Of a stretch of DNA of 64,000 nucleotides, positions 11,801-26,800 are shown piece by piece. The number at the start of each line of letters is the position of its first letter. The stretch's first letter is position 1. The notes under the pieces are model-generated. The model was not told the origin of the DNA. It searched no databases and worked only from the letters and a program-made list of their open reading frames with translations. A program made the position numbers and the translations under genes. The stretch is from Beroe forskalii (lineage: Eukaryota; Ctenophora; Nuda; Beroida; Beroidae). The stretch covers positions 7,817 through 71,816 of the forward strand of contig WFMF01000234.1 of NCBI GenBank assembly GCA_011033025.1. Direction: 5' to 3'.

Positions 11801-14800
11801 TCCGGAGCAGCTCACCCCGCACCGGGTCCTGCTGCCGGGGCTGCAGCTGTATCGACCTGCAGATGTCCCGGTTGTAGCTCGGTTTCCTGACGTTAGCCGA
11901 CATGAGGATGGGCCGGCCTGGCTTCCGCTTGGAGGTCGTGCTCCGCATCTGTAGTCTGCAGAAGCCCTCTACCTCGCGGAGGGGCAGCTGCCCCTGGAAC
12001 TTGGAGGGGTAGTAGTGGTGCGAGGCGCACTCCATCTGATAGAACTTGGTGGGGTTGGGGTGCGGGGTGGCTACCCGGCTGGCTTGCAGGGTGGCGTTCT
12101 CACGGGACTTGGTGGCTAGCCGGGATAACACGTCGTGTAGGTTCATAGTGCTCAAATTTGAGGATTGGTTAGATATAAGGATATAGGTGATGTGGGACAT
12201 GTTGTTCAGCAAATATTCCTGTTTTAATGTTCCCAATTTTGATAACATTTGCAGCTCTATACTAAATCAGAGACATTTCTAAAGTCATATCTATCAATAT
12301 GATTATTTATATTAAGGTTTCAGGGCATTCAATAATAGGCAAAAAAATGATGGAAACGTAAATATTGACATACTAAATTTTAAAAAAAATGCTGAAAATG
12401 AAAGATGGTTTATGAAAAAGAGAGAAATATATCCAAAGAGAGGATTATATTCGATCAGATGATCTCAACCTTATAATTCTTCCTCATATATAAAAAATGC
12501 TAAATAAATAAATAAATAAATAAATAAATATATATTTTTGTCTGTCTGGCCACAGATTTTTCTGACATAGTACCCAATCAAGCATGCCGATTGCCGATGA
12601 TCGGAATGTTCATAAAATACCAGTGACGTTTGACACCTGACATAGACATCACATAGAGGAGTAGGTATCCGATTCAAATATGACCTCATCACTGATAAGA
12701 ACCACAGTACTGCATTATACTGTACGAATTGCTGAAGCGAAAAAAATTGTGAACGATGGCCGGAGGCCATGGGTTCTGCTAGTATTTATAAGTACGGAAT
12801 AGAAGCCTTCCGGCCAGCTTCTAACTATCCTATTCATTCACTACAGGTATCCAAATGTTTCATAATCTATTGCTCAGTCTTCAGCTAAATCTTGGCAATT
12901 TGCCACATATTCTCTATTGGTTTTGTAGCAGTATTCAGGTGTCTAGACTAGACCAGGATTTGGAGTCCGAGATCTTAATATTACAGTCCAGTCCAAAAGA
13001 CAAATGTTCTCGAAATGTTCGTTCTTTACCCTGCATTAAGAGTCGAAATGATTGGCACCACAGCACTGGTTATAATATGCTGTCAACTGTGCTGGTAGTG
13101 GTGGTATGTTTGATTTGCATGCTAGGTGATATTTGCATGCTCAGTCGACTCATAGAACTGGAAGTACAAGAAGGACCAAGGATGGAAATAGAATCGAGGA
13201 TGGAAACATTAGAGAACAAGAGACTCTTAGAACTGGCAGTACAAGAAGGACCAAGGATGGAAATAGAATCGAGGATGGAAACATTAGAGAACAAGAGACT
13301 CTTAGAACTGGCAGTACAAGAAGGACCAAGGATGGAAATAGAATCGAGGATGGAAACATTAGAGAACAAGAGACTCTATAGAACTGGCAGTACAAGAAAG
13401 ACCAAGGATGGAAATAGAATCGAGGATGGCAACATTAGAGAACAAGAGACCATCGTCATGGAATAATAGATTCACTGACAACTGACGAGAGTTGCAGCAA
13501 AGGAGAGCTGGAGTCTGGAGAGCAGGAAGCTCTGTGAATCTAAGAAGTGCAGGACATTTAATAAATCGAACTGTCCCATCGGAACAAACGTACATAATTT
13601 CCAAAAGTTTTATCACAAAAATGTTCATTCTCCTGCTCTGCGAAGAATTTATAGCCAGGAAAAATTATTAAAATATATTTTGAATGATGCGGATAAACTA
13701 TTTACGGTTCCGTTTTAAGTTGCCAATAGATCTTATGACCTTATTACAAGCTAATATAATAGCTCAAATCTAAGCAAGCAAACAGACAAATATCTATTTC
13801 AGGCTAATACGGAAGATATTACATCCCGATTTAATTTTTCGTTTAACCTAATCAATGAAAACTGCTAATCAAGTATTAAATCACAGAGAGAACGTTCCTG
13901 ATATACTTATAACTTATTCTCATGCTTGTTACTACCATCCATTTTAGGGAATCTTTAATATATTTTAACATGCCATATGCTTGATCTTCAATGAATGGCT
14001 ATAGCACAAGATTGCGTAACATATTCACTTAAAAGTGCTTACTGGTAGCCATTGTCATGTTTAAAGTACTTGATATACGCTTTGGAGAGAGGCTGGAATT
14101 TAAATTTCGTGATAATCCAAGATAAGATAATAAAAAAAAGTTTTGTTAAAACTAATGCCAGACACCAGCAGCAGCTATACAGACGTCTGTCTGTTACCTT
14201 GAGCATCAAAACTCAATGCGACGTGCATAACGATTATATCCCTACATAACAAGTTTGACGGATATAAATTCTAATTTAAAAAAGTTATAATTGACCACCG
14301 CCAACGTTTGTTAGGTCGTAAGCAAGCTAAAATTAGAAACCATGTTGTTCGTTCAGGATTTCCTGTAGCATGAACGTGGAAATCAATCGATGAAAATTTA
14401 AATTATGTTAGCAGTTAGTTATCACTAATCAACTGCCGTGTTTTACCAGGGGCCAGCGCACTTCGGATCACTGACATGACCAGCAGCAGCTTTAACCTCA
14501 TAAGCAGATCCTTTTTAGTCAGGTAGTCTGTAGATGAGATTATTAATGTTCCTCAGATACAACGTGCGTTTATTTGCCATATTATCCGAGCTATTATTCA
14601 CGATTTCCATTAATTTAGCCACTTATCTCATTTTTATCATTTTTCCTCTATTTTTCCATTTTCCTTATCTCACTCCCGTGTACCTATCAGTTATTATTCC
14701 TCCAAGTTCTTACCTCCATACCTCCTCCATATATCGACATTATTATATCGAGGGCGAGCCCCCAATTCTAATCTAGCATATTTACCTAAAAAAAAGCTCA

Positions 14801-17800
14801 CCCTCTCAACATTAATAGTTTAAATGCTTTATAAAGGAGCCCACGGGCAGTTATCTCAATTCATTTTCCAGTTCTGCATACAACGTGCGTTTATTTGCCA
14901 TATTATCCGAGCTACTATTCACGATTTCCATTAATTTAGCCACTTATCTCATTTTATCATTTTTCCTCTATTTTCCATTTTCCTTATCTCACTCCCGTGT
15001 ACCTATCAGTTATTATTCCTCAAGTTCTTACCTCCATACCTCCTCCATATATCGACATTATTATATCGAGGCGAGCCCCAATTCTAATCTATATTTACCT
15101 AAAAAAAAGGCTCACCCTCTCAAAAAACACCCCTTGCATCTTGTTCTTTATATCAATCCTGTTATTTCCTTGTGTTTGAAATAGGGTTACTATTATCATC
15201 TTTTACATATTCTACGACGCACACTTCTTTCGAATTACGTCTTTGACATATATTGACATTGGAGACTTTGCTCCCTCGCTCATTGCTGGATTGCTGGGAA
15301 TATACTCAACTCGGAATAATCACAGAAGATAAAAGCCCAAAAGATCCCTACTATGGAACGGATAAGTGTCTTTATTCCCAGTTTTATTCCAACTTTCAAT
15401 TCTCCATACTTTATTCTAATGTGTTTTATCATGGGCTATACTATAATATACCTTAATTCATGAAATTAAGGTTGCCAAGTTACTAAGATGAGTGTTGTAA
15501 CTTATTTTTATTTTCTACTTTTTATTTTTTTCTCCATGTACTTAGAACTCACTTAAAGTGAGGGCCGTCCTTGCCAGGACGGAAATTACCACTTTTCCCT
15601 AACTACAGAATAAATGAAATTGGGATGGGTTAGCAGAGATGAAGATTCGTCTAATTTGTGCCATGCACGCAATTACCTAACTCTTCAAATACAGCGTTAG
15701 ATGTTTTATGTTATTTTACCACTTACAACTCAACTGGGTACAATCAAATTTGAGGACGGTTTCAGATGACAAGTACAACGAGTAGTAACGAATCAACTCC
15801 TTCCTGCTTTCCTGTTAACATACCAGTTTTCTACTTGATCTAGAGTATTCACTTTTTGCCACTAGGTGCCGAAGTATCATTTGTTGACTCGTTTTGTCTA
15901 TCTTCTATAATAATATATTTATTAGATCTTCATTACGGGTGCATTAATTCACACTAGTTCTTCTTACTTATTAGGAATAAGCTAATAGACTAAAAAGTAT
16001 TCATTACATCAGGCAGTAAAATCGTCTATTCACTCATTTTTCTTGTCCGAACAACCAAAGCTATTCATTCTTATGTGTTTTAGACTCTCACTCAGGATAG
16101 TTAATTTTTTTTAATCCAGTACAATCCTCCCGTAACAGGTGTATAAGTGCATTTTACTAGCTGTTTCTTTTCATAATCAGCCATAATTCTTTAGCCTCAA
16201 GATTATCGCATCGACGCAACACTATATCTCATGGCTCGCTACGTTTAAAGTATCTTGTATTTAAATCATCACCATTTTAGGTGCACTGTTACAGTATCAT
16301 AACATGACTACTTATGGCAATTATTATTATCTTAACCTTAAGAATATTCTTCACGATGGGCACATTGGTGCAGTATTTCTTTTTGGCAGGCTAATTTTAA
16401 TTACCTCTTCAACAATCCTCCACTCTACATGATTATGGGCGTACGGGTAGGTTAGTAGGGAACTGGAAGGGTACTTTATCTCAAATAGCTCTGTCATTCA
16501 TGATATTCCTTATGATGAAGATATATGCTGGTGCAGCTTTTTCCCGACTAATTTTGCCAATTTATCTTCAACTAGCATTGCTCATTAATCTGTTCCGATA
16601 CTTCTCATGATGGGCGCAATGGCGCAGTATTTCATTGATTAACTACATTGGGCATTTATAGCGTTTTTTTAGCAACTTCTTGATAAAGATATGCAGGGGT
16701 TGCATTGGTGTTGATATTCTAAACTTCGACAGGCTTTGCCTACTTATCTTTTTCAATCGACTAGTCAAGTCAAATTGGTAGTATTTTCCAATTAAGTCAG
16801 AAGATCATTCGAAAAACATTTCAGAATTATAATAACAACACGACAGAAAACTATACTGGTAGTCTCCCATTGGATGTGCCTGAACATGAATGACGAATGG
16901 GCACCCACAGTAGCTTGAGAAAATATGCTACGGTCGGTCTTGGAACTTTGAAATGAAAAAAAACAAAAAACAACGAAGGACCAGATTGATTCTCTTAGAC
17001 ATCAAAGAAGCATTGACCTCAGTTTACACTTTTACAATTGAAGCCTCGAAGAAGAAAAATTAGCTTAGACTACCAGTTTCAACGAGTATACCAAAAAGAA
17101 ATTAAGGAAATACAGTGGAAAAAACAAAAACACAAATCAAAACACAAACAAAAACACAAATCAACACAGTTTTGGTCGTCTGTAATTGATTTGAGCTTTA
17201 TTGCTACGTTAAGTACCTTTATAGCTACGTTAGGTGCCTATTTCTTCTAGAATTCTCATAATGCCCTGGGTTTCTCGTGAGTTCACGGCCCATCTTGAAA
17301 TAGATTGAAGTTGTGGAGGTTTATTTAGATTATGTCCTGGACTTATGGCATTCTTTTATAATTAGTGCACTGTCATGATAGGCCTCCTCATTATTATATG
17401 TGGCCTCCTTACTCTCAACATGATCATCACTATCACCTAATAAATGCCTTTTACGTTGGTTTTCCTAGTATTGGTATGTTAACAGCTTCCTATTCGACCA
17501 GGAACTCTTTCTCTTGTTCCAGCTTCAGCGTAATCAGAGACTGTCTGCCGGCCTAGAGAGTGTGGCGACTCTCCAGGTATTTGGTTCTCCTTTCCGGCAT
17601 TGGATAACACTCCTAAAGTCAACACTGGGCGCAAGACGCAAGAAAAGGGAAGGGAACCGATGTAATGGGTGGAATTTTGCTGACTGTAGGGATACATATA
17701 GATGTAATGGGCGCTTAGACGCTAGTGTATCGTAATAGAATACACTCTTAGACCAGCAAATGTTCTTAAATTTAGAAATCTAAATTATGAAGCATTTCAA

Positions 17801-20800
17801 TATGGGGGAACCAACGGGGGAATGGGGAAACAAATTGGGAAATAAAAGGGGTACAAAAGATTGTCCGACGTTGTCTGACCCCTCGCTGGGAAAACAACGT
17901 TTGACAATACAAGGAGAGTATTCCATAACCAAGCACCTTGCCAAAAAGTCCACCAGGACTTCGGGGGCGCGTTTGCTCGATGTACCAAAAAAAAAAAAAT
18001 TAATGTTCCTCAACTATGTTGTTGCTTTCCTTTTAAAATTGGGTAGGCGCTTGCCAGCAAACCTAAATACGACGATTCATCAACCCTCTACGAATCTAGA
18101 AAATCTAGAAAATCAACTATAGCGTAAATTTTAATTCGTATGCTATATGCTCGCAAAAACCGAATTTGTGGTTTATTTGCCGACACCAGCTTACATTATC
18201 AATGTACGTACGGCCGTGCTAAGGGCTCCATGAGTCGTCGCAAATTGCTATACACATGCAACGTGTGATCATTTACTTCTAGCTATAACCAGAAGAAACC
18301 TGGGGTCTATTCTGAAACGTAAGTCAAAATGTAAGTAAAAAGCTAATTGCAAATTTGCACTAAAATATTAAATTAAGTCTGTTACGGAAAGAACCTCCCT
18401 GAGCATTAGGGTTTATCGAGAAACAAGCTAACAAACCTAGCCTTGACCCGAATCTACCAAAAAAAGTTTGGATTTCTTACGTATAATTACAGGGGTTGGG
18501 CTAGAATTTGATTTGCATTGAAGCGTTGTGTCAGTTTGGCTCGATATTTTATTTCTCATGGAACAAGCTGAAATGCGGCGACACAATCTACTTCTGAAAA
18601 ATTATGATAAAGAAAAGAAAGTCAATCGCAAGAAATAAGAAAAAAGGGTGGCTAAATGCCAGATCTTCGAATTTCTCAAGAGATCATCTTATAATTGACA
18701 ATTGATCACAATAATTTATTGTTTGACATACTAAGCTCTGTCAGGTACGTGTCACAAATTGCAGAGATGAACTATATTTTCTGATTGGTGTTTTGCTTGC
18801 CTCTCTCATGCACTTTGATCAATTTGCATCTATTGCAATTTGGATCACGTACGCCGGCAATCTGAAACAATCCCGACACCGGTACACCACAGACCGGCCT
18901 ACCGACTGATTACAACAGATAATGAAGTTTCTGAAGAAGTGAATAGTTCAAGTCTACCTACTGCTATCTTTTGATGTCTCATTTGAGCTTGGTTTGTGAC
19001 CATTATTTTATTGATGGTTCTTATTCAATGATCTAAATTGGTCAAAAGAAGCAGGGGCCTTGATCAATATGTTATGGCGAACAAAAGTTTATATGGGGCA
19101 ACTTTTATGGATATTACCTCACTGCATGAGACTGGTATTGAAACTGGTGTCTGAGTGTCATCTTCAACATAGAAGTGAGATAATCAGCATATTAACAGTA
19201 AATTATACCTCGACAATTCCAAGAGTTTGAACTACTATAAACTATTCCCAAATGGCCCATAATTTAAAGGTTCAGTGACATTTAAACCGATTGTCGCAGA
19301 TTCTTTGAAAATATGAACATAAAATGACGAAATAACTGTAATAATATTATATGGTCATTATGAATCGATCGGTTTCATATTCATATCAGTTGAAATTAAG
19401 CAATTATAGATCGTAAGCGAACAAAATTAACATACGATATTCAAAATGTGAGATATTTATTCATTTATTGATATTATAAATATCTATTCAAGGAATCATG
19501 GCTCTGATTGTAAAATTTTCTTTTAAATTCTTCACCATGAAGCATAATAATATGTACTGAAACGAAAATGTTAATAAGTTGATATGCAGGATAACTATTT
19601 AAATTATTAAAGAGTAAAATACTTGCATGTCCGATTTTCGTAGCGCGAATTATTCACCTTGTGGCAAACATACTTGAGTAAGACCATTCATTGGAATGGT
19701 TTAAATCTGCTTAAGATAGCCAGTTGTTAAATATTTGACACCAAGGAATGCTATAAAAGGTATATTTTTGATCGCTGGAAATAAATCAGGTGTAATTGTA
19801 TCTGTAAAATGTCCTAAAGAGTCACGGCTATAGTATCTACCTAATACCTATTGAAAATATTTCATTTCTATACCAGTGTATCGTGTTATCTGTAGTTGCA
19901 ATATGATAAAGGCAGACTTAAATTTAATCAGAAATAGGACGAGTAGAGTGGTTACGAACATCTTCAATTGTAACAATTAAAACGTCGTGTTCTTTGGCCA
20001 TCCTGTTTTTGCAAACTTCTCTATTAACAGTGGTATTAGACTGTCTGATCGGGGCGTTGGCAATGGCTCAATGGGGAAAAGGGAAAATGGTGAATTCGGC
20101 TGTTAGGTTGAGCTAAACGTGTGCAAAACAAAGGTTATGAAACTTCAAGTATTGCTGTATGATAATTAATTTCAAGTAATTCGTCTGATAGAAATACATC
20201 TTGTATAATACTATATCGAATGCTGTTGTGTGATAGTAATGATTATGCTGTTAATATCCTCAACTAAAGCCAATGTGAGAATGTGTATCTGAACTCATTC
20301 CATAGTAGGACTCAGTTTAAATGATAGATTGTATCCCACAGTCAGACAAACAATGAGCTTTCAAACAGATCACTTCAACATCTCCATTTACAATCGAGGT
20401 AGAATATATTCAAGACAACAGTATTGTGATTGGACATGTTACCCAATACCCATTCACTATTTCTCATATCACAAGATCTTGATCATTGGTGCATTCAGTG
20501 ATTCGTCTACTATATACCTAACGGTAATTTGATCGATCCGTCTAGGCCAGTATCACGCCAGTAGCCATTAGTACAGTCAAATCTGGCCCAAAATAGCCCA
20601 AAATCGGAACAAATTCTACACCAAGCGGTTTTGACTGTTTTCTATAGTTTTTCGCCCAAAAAGTCGATCTAACAACTTTCCGGGACTTTCCGGGGTGGGG
20701 AAAGTTCCGAAAAATCAATTTTTAGTTGAGGCGCAGCCGACTGACCTGTGAAAAATCGTAACTTGGCTCAGGAGGGTCGTAGGGATTTCGCTTTAGGCTT

Positions 20801-23800
20801 AAAAGAAGCGCAATGGCCATGTTTATATACAACTTGTTAATAAACATATGCCCTTAAATGCTCAGGAACAGAGTTATGGGCGAAAAACCGTTTTTTGGGC
20901 ACCCGCGAGACATTTTGGAAGCGATTTTTGCATCTCGGCCCAGGAAGGTCGCAAAGACTTTGATTTGGGCTTAAAAGAAGCACAATGACCATGTTTATAT
21001 ACGACTTGTTAATAAACATATGCCCTAAAATGCTGAGGAACAATCAATGGTCATTTAATACTTTTATGAAATATTAGACAGCTTGGTGATCTCTAGTCAA
21101 TGGAAAATGAAAGTTATTCATTTATTTTTATGTGATGTATTTTTTTATTGTGATATTATGGAGTAAATAAAAAATTATTGTTTAACTAAATTATTGTTTA
21201 ACTATGGGCGAAAAACTGATTTTTTGGGCACCCGTGAGACATTGTGGAAGCGATTTTTGTATCTCGGCCCAGGAAGGTCTTATATTTTAGAAGCTTGATT
21301 TTGGGATTGAAAGAAGCGCAATGGCCATGTTTATATACGACTTGTAATAAACATATGCCCTAAAATGCTCAGGAACAGAGCTATGGGCGAAAAACTGATT
21401 TTTTGGGTACCCGCAAGACATTGTGGAAGCGATTTTTGTATCTCAGCCCATGAAAGTTGTATAGACTTCGTTTTGGGCTTAAAAGAAGCGGAATGCCGCA
21501 ATGGCCTTGTTTATACACGACTTTTTAATAAACATATTCCCGAGAATGCTGAGGAACCGAGTTATGGGCAAAAAACTGTGTTTAGGCACCTGTAAGGCAT
21601 TGTGGAAGCAATTTTTGTATCTCGGCCCAGGAAGGTCATAGAAGCTTGATTTTGGACTTGTACGACTTGTGAATAAACATATGTCCTCAAATGCTCCAGA
21701 ACTAAGTTATGGGCAAAAAATTGATGTTTTGGGCATTACTGTATACGACAATAGACATGGCCAATGCTATTTCTGCATCTCTGCCCGAGAGGCTTGTAGA
21801 TTTCATGATAGACCTCAGGTTATTGGCAAAAACACGATGTTTGATGAATCATGGGTCATGACTCATGAGACATGGCTGAAGCAATTCCATATCCTAGCTC
21901 AGCAAAGCAGTATGGACTACGTTATAGGTATTGCCAGACATACAGGTCGCAGAGCTAGGTGTCGTTAATGAATCATCAATGAATCATCAATCCTCATCTT
22001 TACATTAGCCCCTAATAGTCTACACCGTTGCCGTTCTTTTTAAGTTTTAAGCCCTTCTTGGGGAAAAGCTGTGATTCGAAAATTGCGTTTGCCTTAGTAG
22101 GGACTCCCTAGCTCTGCGATCTGTATGTATGGCAATACCTAAAACCTAGTCCATACTGCTTTGCTGAGCTAGGATATGAAATTGCAAGGGAGCCCCATAT
22201 CTGTTTTATCAATTAATCTATACAAGTCTGTACATAAACATGGCCATTGCATTATTTTAATAAGTTTCAATGACCTTCCTAGGCTGAGATACAGCCCATA
22301 AAAATTCGTTCTACTCAAAAGAAAACTAAAATTACATAACTTTGTTCTAGAGCAATTTTGGACATATCTTTTATAACAAGTAGTATATAATACGCATGTC
22401 CATTGCGCATATTTTAAGCCCACAATGAAATCTCTACTCAAGACTCTTGGGCCGAGATACCTAAATCACTTCAACAATATCTCACAGGTGCTCAAAAGTT
22501 CAGTTTTTCGCCCATAACTCGGTTCCACAGCATTCAAGGGAATATTTTTATTAAAAAGAAGTATATAGACAAGGCCATTGCGCTTCTTGTAAGCCCAAAA
22601 CGAAGTCTCTACAACTTTCATGGGCTGAGATACAAAAATCGCTTCCACAATGTCTCGCGGGTGCCCAAAAAATCAGTTTTTCGCCCATAACTCTGTTCCT
22701 GAGCATTTAAGGGCATATGTTCATTAACAAGTCGTATATAAACATGGTCATTGCGCTTCTTTCAACCCCAAAATCAAGCTTCTAAGACCTTCCTGGGCCG
22801 AGATACAAAAATCGCTTTCACAATGTCTCGCAGGTGCCCAAAAATCAGTTTTTCGCCCATAACTCTGTTCCTGAGCATTTAAGGGCATATGTTCATTAAC
22901 AAGTCGTATATAAACATGGTCATTGCGCTTCTTTCAACCCCAAAATCAAGCTTCTAAGACCTTCCTGGGCCGAGATACAAAAATCGCTTTCACAATGTCT
23001 CGCAGGTGCCCAAAAATCAGTTTTTCGCCCATAACTCGGTTCCTCAGCATTTTAGGGCATATGTTTATTAACAAGTCGTATACAAATATGGTCATTGTGC
23101 TTCTTTTAAGCCCAAATCGAAGTCTTTGCGACCTTCCTGGGCCGAGATACAAAAATCGCTTCCAAAATGTCTCGCGGGTGCCCAAAAAACAGTTTTTCGC
23201 CCATAACTCTGTTCCTGAGCATTTTAGGGCATATGTTTATTGACAACTTGTACATAAACATGGCCATTGCGCTTTTTTTAAGCCTAAAACGAAGTCCCTA
23301 CGACCTTCCTGGGCCAAGTTACGATTTTTCACAGGTCAGTCGGCTGCGACTCAACTAAAAATTGATTTTTCGGCATTTCCCCACCCCGGAAAGTCCCGGA
23401 AAGTTGTTAGATCGATTTTTTGGGCGAAAAACTATAGAAAACAGTCAAAATCGCTCGGTGTAGAATTTGTTCCTGAAAAAATTAGGATTTGACTGTACTA
23501 CATAGTTTAGGGCATAAATTGTCCAAAACACAATTTTATAGCCAAAAATTAAGGTTTTTATAAGGTTCTAAAGTTAGCAATTGGTCAAAATGCAAAATTC
23601 TGAAAGCAGCATTTTCAAAGTTTTAGAGTTAACTACTAGAAAAATCCGGAGCCACAGATGCCCTGGTCAGAAAATCCCAAAATACATCTAAAAATCCTCC
23701 AAAAATCTTAAGATAATTGGACCTATTGGAAGAAAAACCTGAATAGCAGAATGATTCTAACGTGGACTTGGTGTCATGCTTTCACATCGCAATAAATAGT

Positions 23801-26800
23801 TTTCAGGCATAGTTTGGGTCTATACTCTATATGGCCATAAATTGTCCAAAAATACCATTTTATAGTGAAAGTGAAATGCGGACGTTTGCATACAGGTAGG
23901 GAGGAAGGGGTCAAAAATGGCCGAAATTTTGCGTATGTCCTTCATGGATGGCCCCATAGTAGTTGAATGATATAAAATTGGGGATCGACCTGCAAGAGGC
24001 CCAGTCAGTCTCCTAGCCTAAGAGCACTGTTCACAAAGGAACAGAACTCCATTACATTTGGAAGACTGTGGATGGGAATGAGTCCTTGTACCTGCCGACA
24101 TGATTCAAGTTATTGTCAAATCTGTCCACAGTGCAAGCAGAATCTGAGCCACTTTCCAGAATTTATTATAGCATATTATAGATTTGGTTATAATTATGAT
24201 ATTGGTATTTTAAGAGGTACCAATATGCTGCTCCTCAGAGACATGTTCTACTGCTGGTTAACAAATTGACAGTTTATACACATATTGCTTCTTGGATATT
24301 CATGTCTGCCATCAAAGCACAGATCTTTAAATCGGTTCTCAAAATTGACTGATTTCGTTAGTGACCACGTGTATCTGATAAAGTTCAGTAATTATAGTAT
24401 CTGATTCATTGTTGTCCACGGAGATACTGTCAACTTTGAGAACCGATTTAAAGATCTGTGCTTTGATGGCAGACATGAATATCCAAGAAGCAATATGTGT
24501 ATAAACTGTCAATTTGTTAACCAGCAGTAGAACATGTCTTTGTGATACACTGTATCAACTTATGCATTATGCAAATCCCTGAGAAAAGATATTATTGCAT
24601 GTTTGCATTTATTGGTTGGAATTTTTCGGATTTGATGAGAAACGTTGAATTACTGAACGTTGAATTACTGAACTTTGGCACAAATTGGTCGCAACTCAAT
24701 TTTACCATATAATCCTATTATCCCTCTGAGGCTTAATAGCAAAAAAATTGCATTCATCTTTACTAACCTCTGATTTAGCAGTTTTCCATGTAAGAAAATT
24801 AGCGATAAATTCGATTATTTGTTCAAAAGAAGACATAATGAGGCACTTATGCTGCACCAATTTTATCAGCTAGCTTATCATATAGCATTAATATCGAAGA
24901 TAATAGTACTGTGTTGGCATCAATTGTCAAACTCAAGGAAATATCTTAAATATCTTCCAGTTTTTTCGGGTTACAAAACTGGATTATTCATTATGCTGTA
25001 TGCAACGACTTTATTTTGCGTCCAAATGTGAGTCATCTTCAGACTAAATGGTTGCGCGCCGTTCCATACAGCATAATAAACCATATTATGCTATGCTTTG
25101 TTAATTTAAAATGAATTATGAACGGCTCCACCGTGCGTTAAGGGGTTCAAAGTACGTAACTAGAAGGTGCACCGTTTGAGAGAGTATGCTCTGCGCAGAC
25201 AGTATGACGGCCGGCACGCTCAAACACCTAACTACTGCAACGAATAATCGAGAAATATTCAAAATCATATTACTACAACCGAACATTTGAAATAAAATTG
25301 TAGATGCTTGAAAAAGCGTAATGACAGAGGAGCATGCATATTGCATAGCATTTAAGAGAAAAAGTAAGCCGTTATAAGTAGAGGTGCTATTATATTTAGG
25401 TGTGCATGCGCCTTACTATCAACATGTCCTGGCCTTGTATCGAATGACACTAATCATATCAGAACCACCTGTTGTAATGGTAAAGCCTCGTATTATGACT
25501 GTGTTTCTCATGTCTTTACGTGTTCATTGACCAAAATAAATACGAGATACAATAACAGAATCGTGGTAAATAAATGTGATCTGTCCAAATTTTATTGTAT
25601 CGTGAGCTCTGACAATGTCTAGATCTTAGCATTTAATATTCTGATGAGCACAGAATAATGAAAAAACTAATGAACATGGTTGGATTTTTATACCCTTTGT
25701 AAAATGATGCCCTCCTTTAAAGTTTGGCAAGATTCCCAGCTATTTTACTGTACTGTTATTGGTTGTATATTGAACCATAATATTTTGGTATACATATGAG
25801 AATATCTTAATCAAACACGCCTCAAGAATAGTAGTAGTAGGAGTTCCTTGTGATTGGAATGAAGCAACCTCATCAACTTGTACGACGTGAAAATCTATTT
25901 CTACATCGGACGATTTCATCAATTATGACAATTAAACAAAAATGGCAATTGGAAACACTGATGAATTTGTGGACCAAATGAAAATAAATCCATTTCATTT
26001 ATTAGAATTCGATTATTCACATCAACAAATACCAACAATATTACCAATATATTATGAAAGTATGAATGCCTTATACAGTACACTCATGTGTCAATTTAAT
26101 ATCTCAAACGTTAATTGTATGTAACATCATATTATTCGTGGTACCATGTTCAATTTTCCTTGTGGTCAAAGTTGCCTTGGCACCACTTTTTTCCTTGACA
26201 CCACTGTTTTATTCATAGTGGACACTGCACCAATATATCATTTTTCTTCAACACCAGTTTTGACACCACAGTTGTCAGTTCTCTTGACACCACAGTTCCC
26301 TTGACACAGGAGTTCTAATTCTCTTGACACCACACTCCTCTTGACACCACACTCCCCTTGACACCGCAGTTCCCTTGACAATGCAGTTCCCTTGACACCA
26401 CAGTTCCCTTGACAATGCAGTTCCCTGGACACCGCAGTTCCCTTGATACCACATTTCCCTTGACAGCGCAGTTTCTTTAACACCATAATTATCTTGACAC
26501 CACACTCCCCTTGACGCCACAGTACTCTTGACACTGCAGTTCCCTTGACGCCACAGTACCCTTGAAAATGTAGTTCCCTTGACACCACAGTACCCTTGAC
26601 ACCACACTCCCCTTGACACCACTGTTCTCTTGACACCACACTCCCCTTAACACCACCCTCCCCTCTCAGGACAGTCTCCCGAAGTACAGAACTGCTACCT
26701 GATGGGAGTGTGCGGTTCGGACGACGGGTACGGGGTGTGTCTGGTCGACACCTCAGTTGGAAAGTTCTCCATTTCCCAGTTCTCTGACGACCGAAACTCC

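Noticed and set aside
14534..15184. Three similar 60-99 codon frames
   Set aside because: They lie in the duplicated 5' monomers of the non-coding retroposon.
20837..23358. Frames of 60-106 codons with similar peptides in opposite orientations
   Set aside because: They are copies of the same ~165 bp unit in the giant inverted repeat.
26238..26639. 133- and 115-codon Cys/Gly/Val-rich frames on minus
   Set aside because: Products of the 17 bp minisatellite before exon 6.
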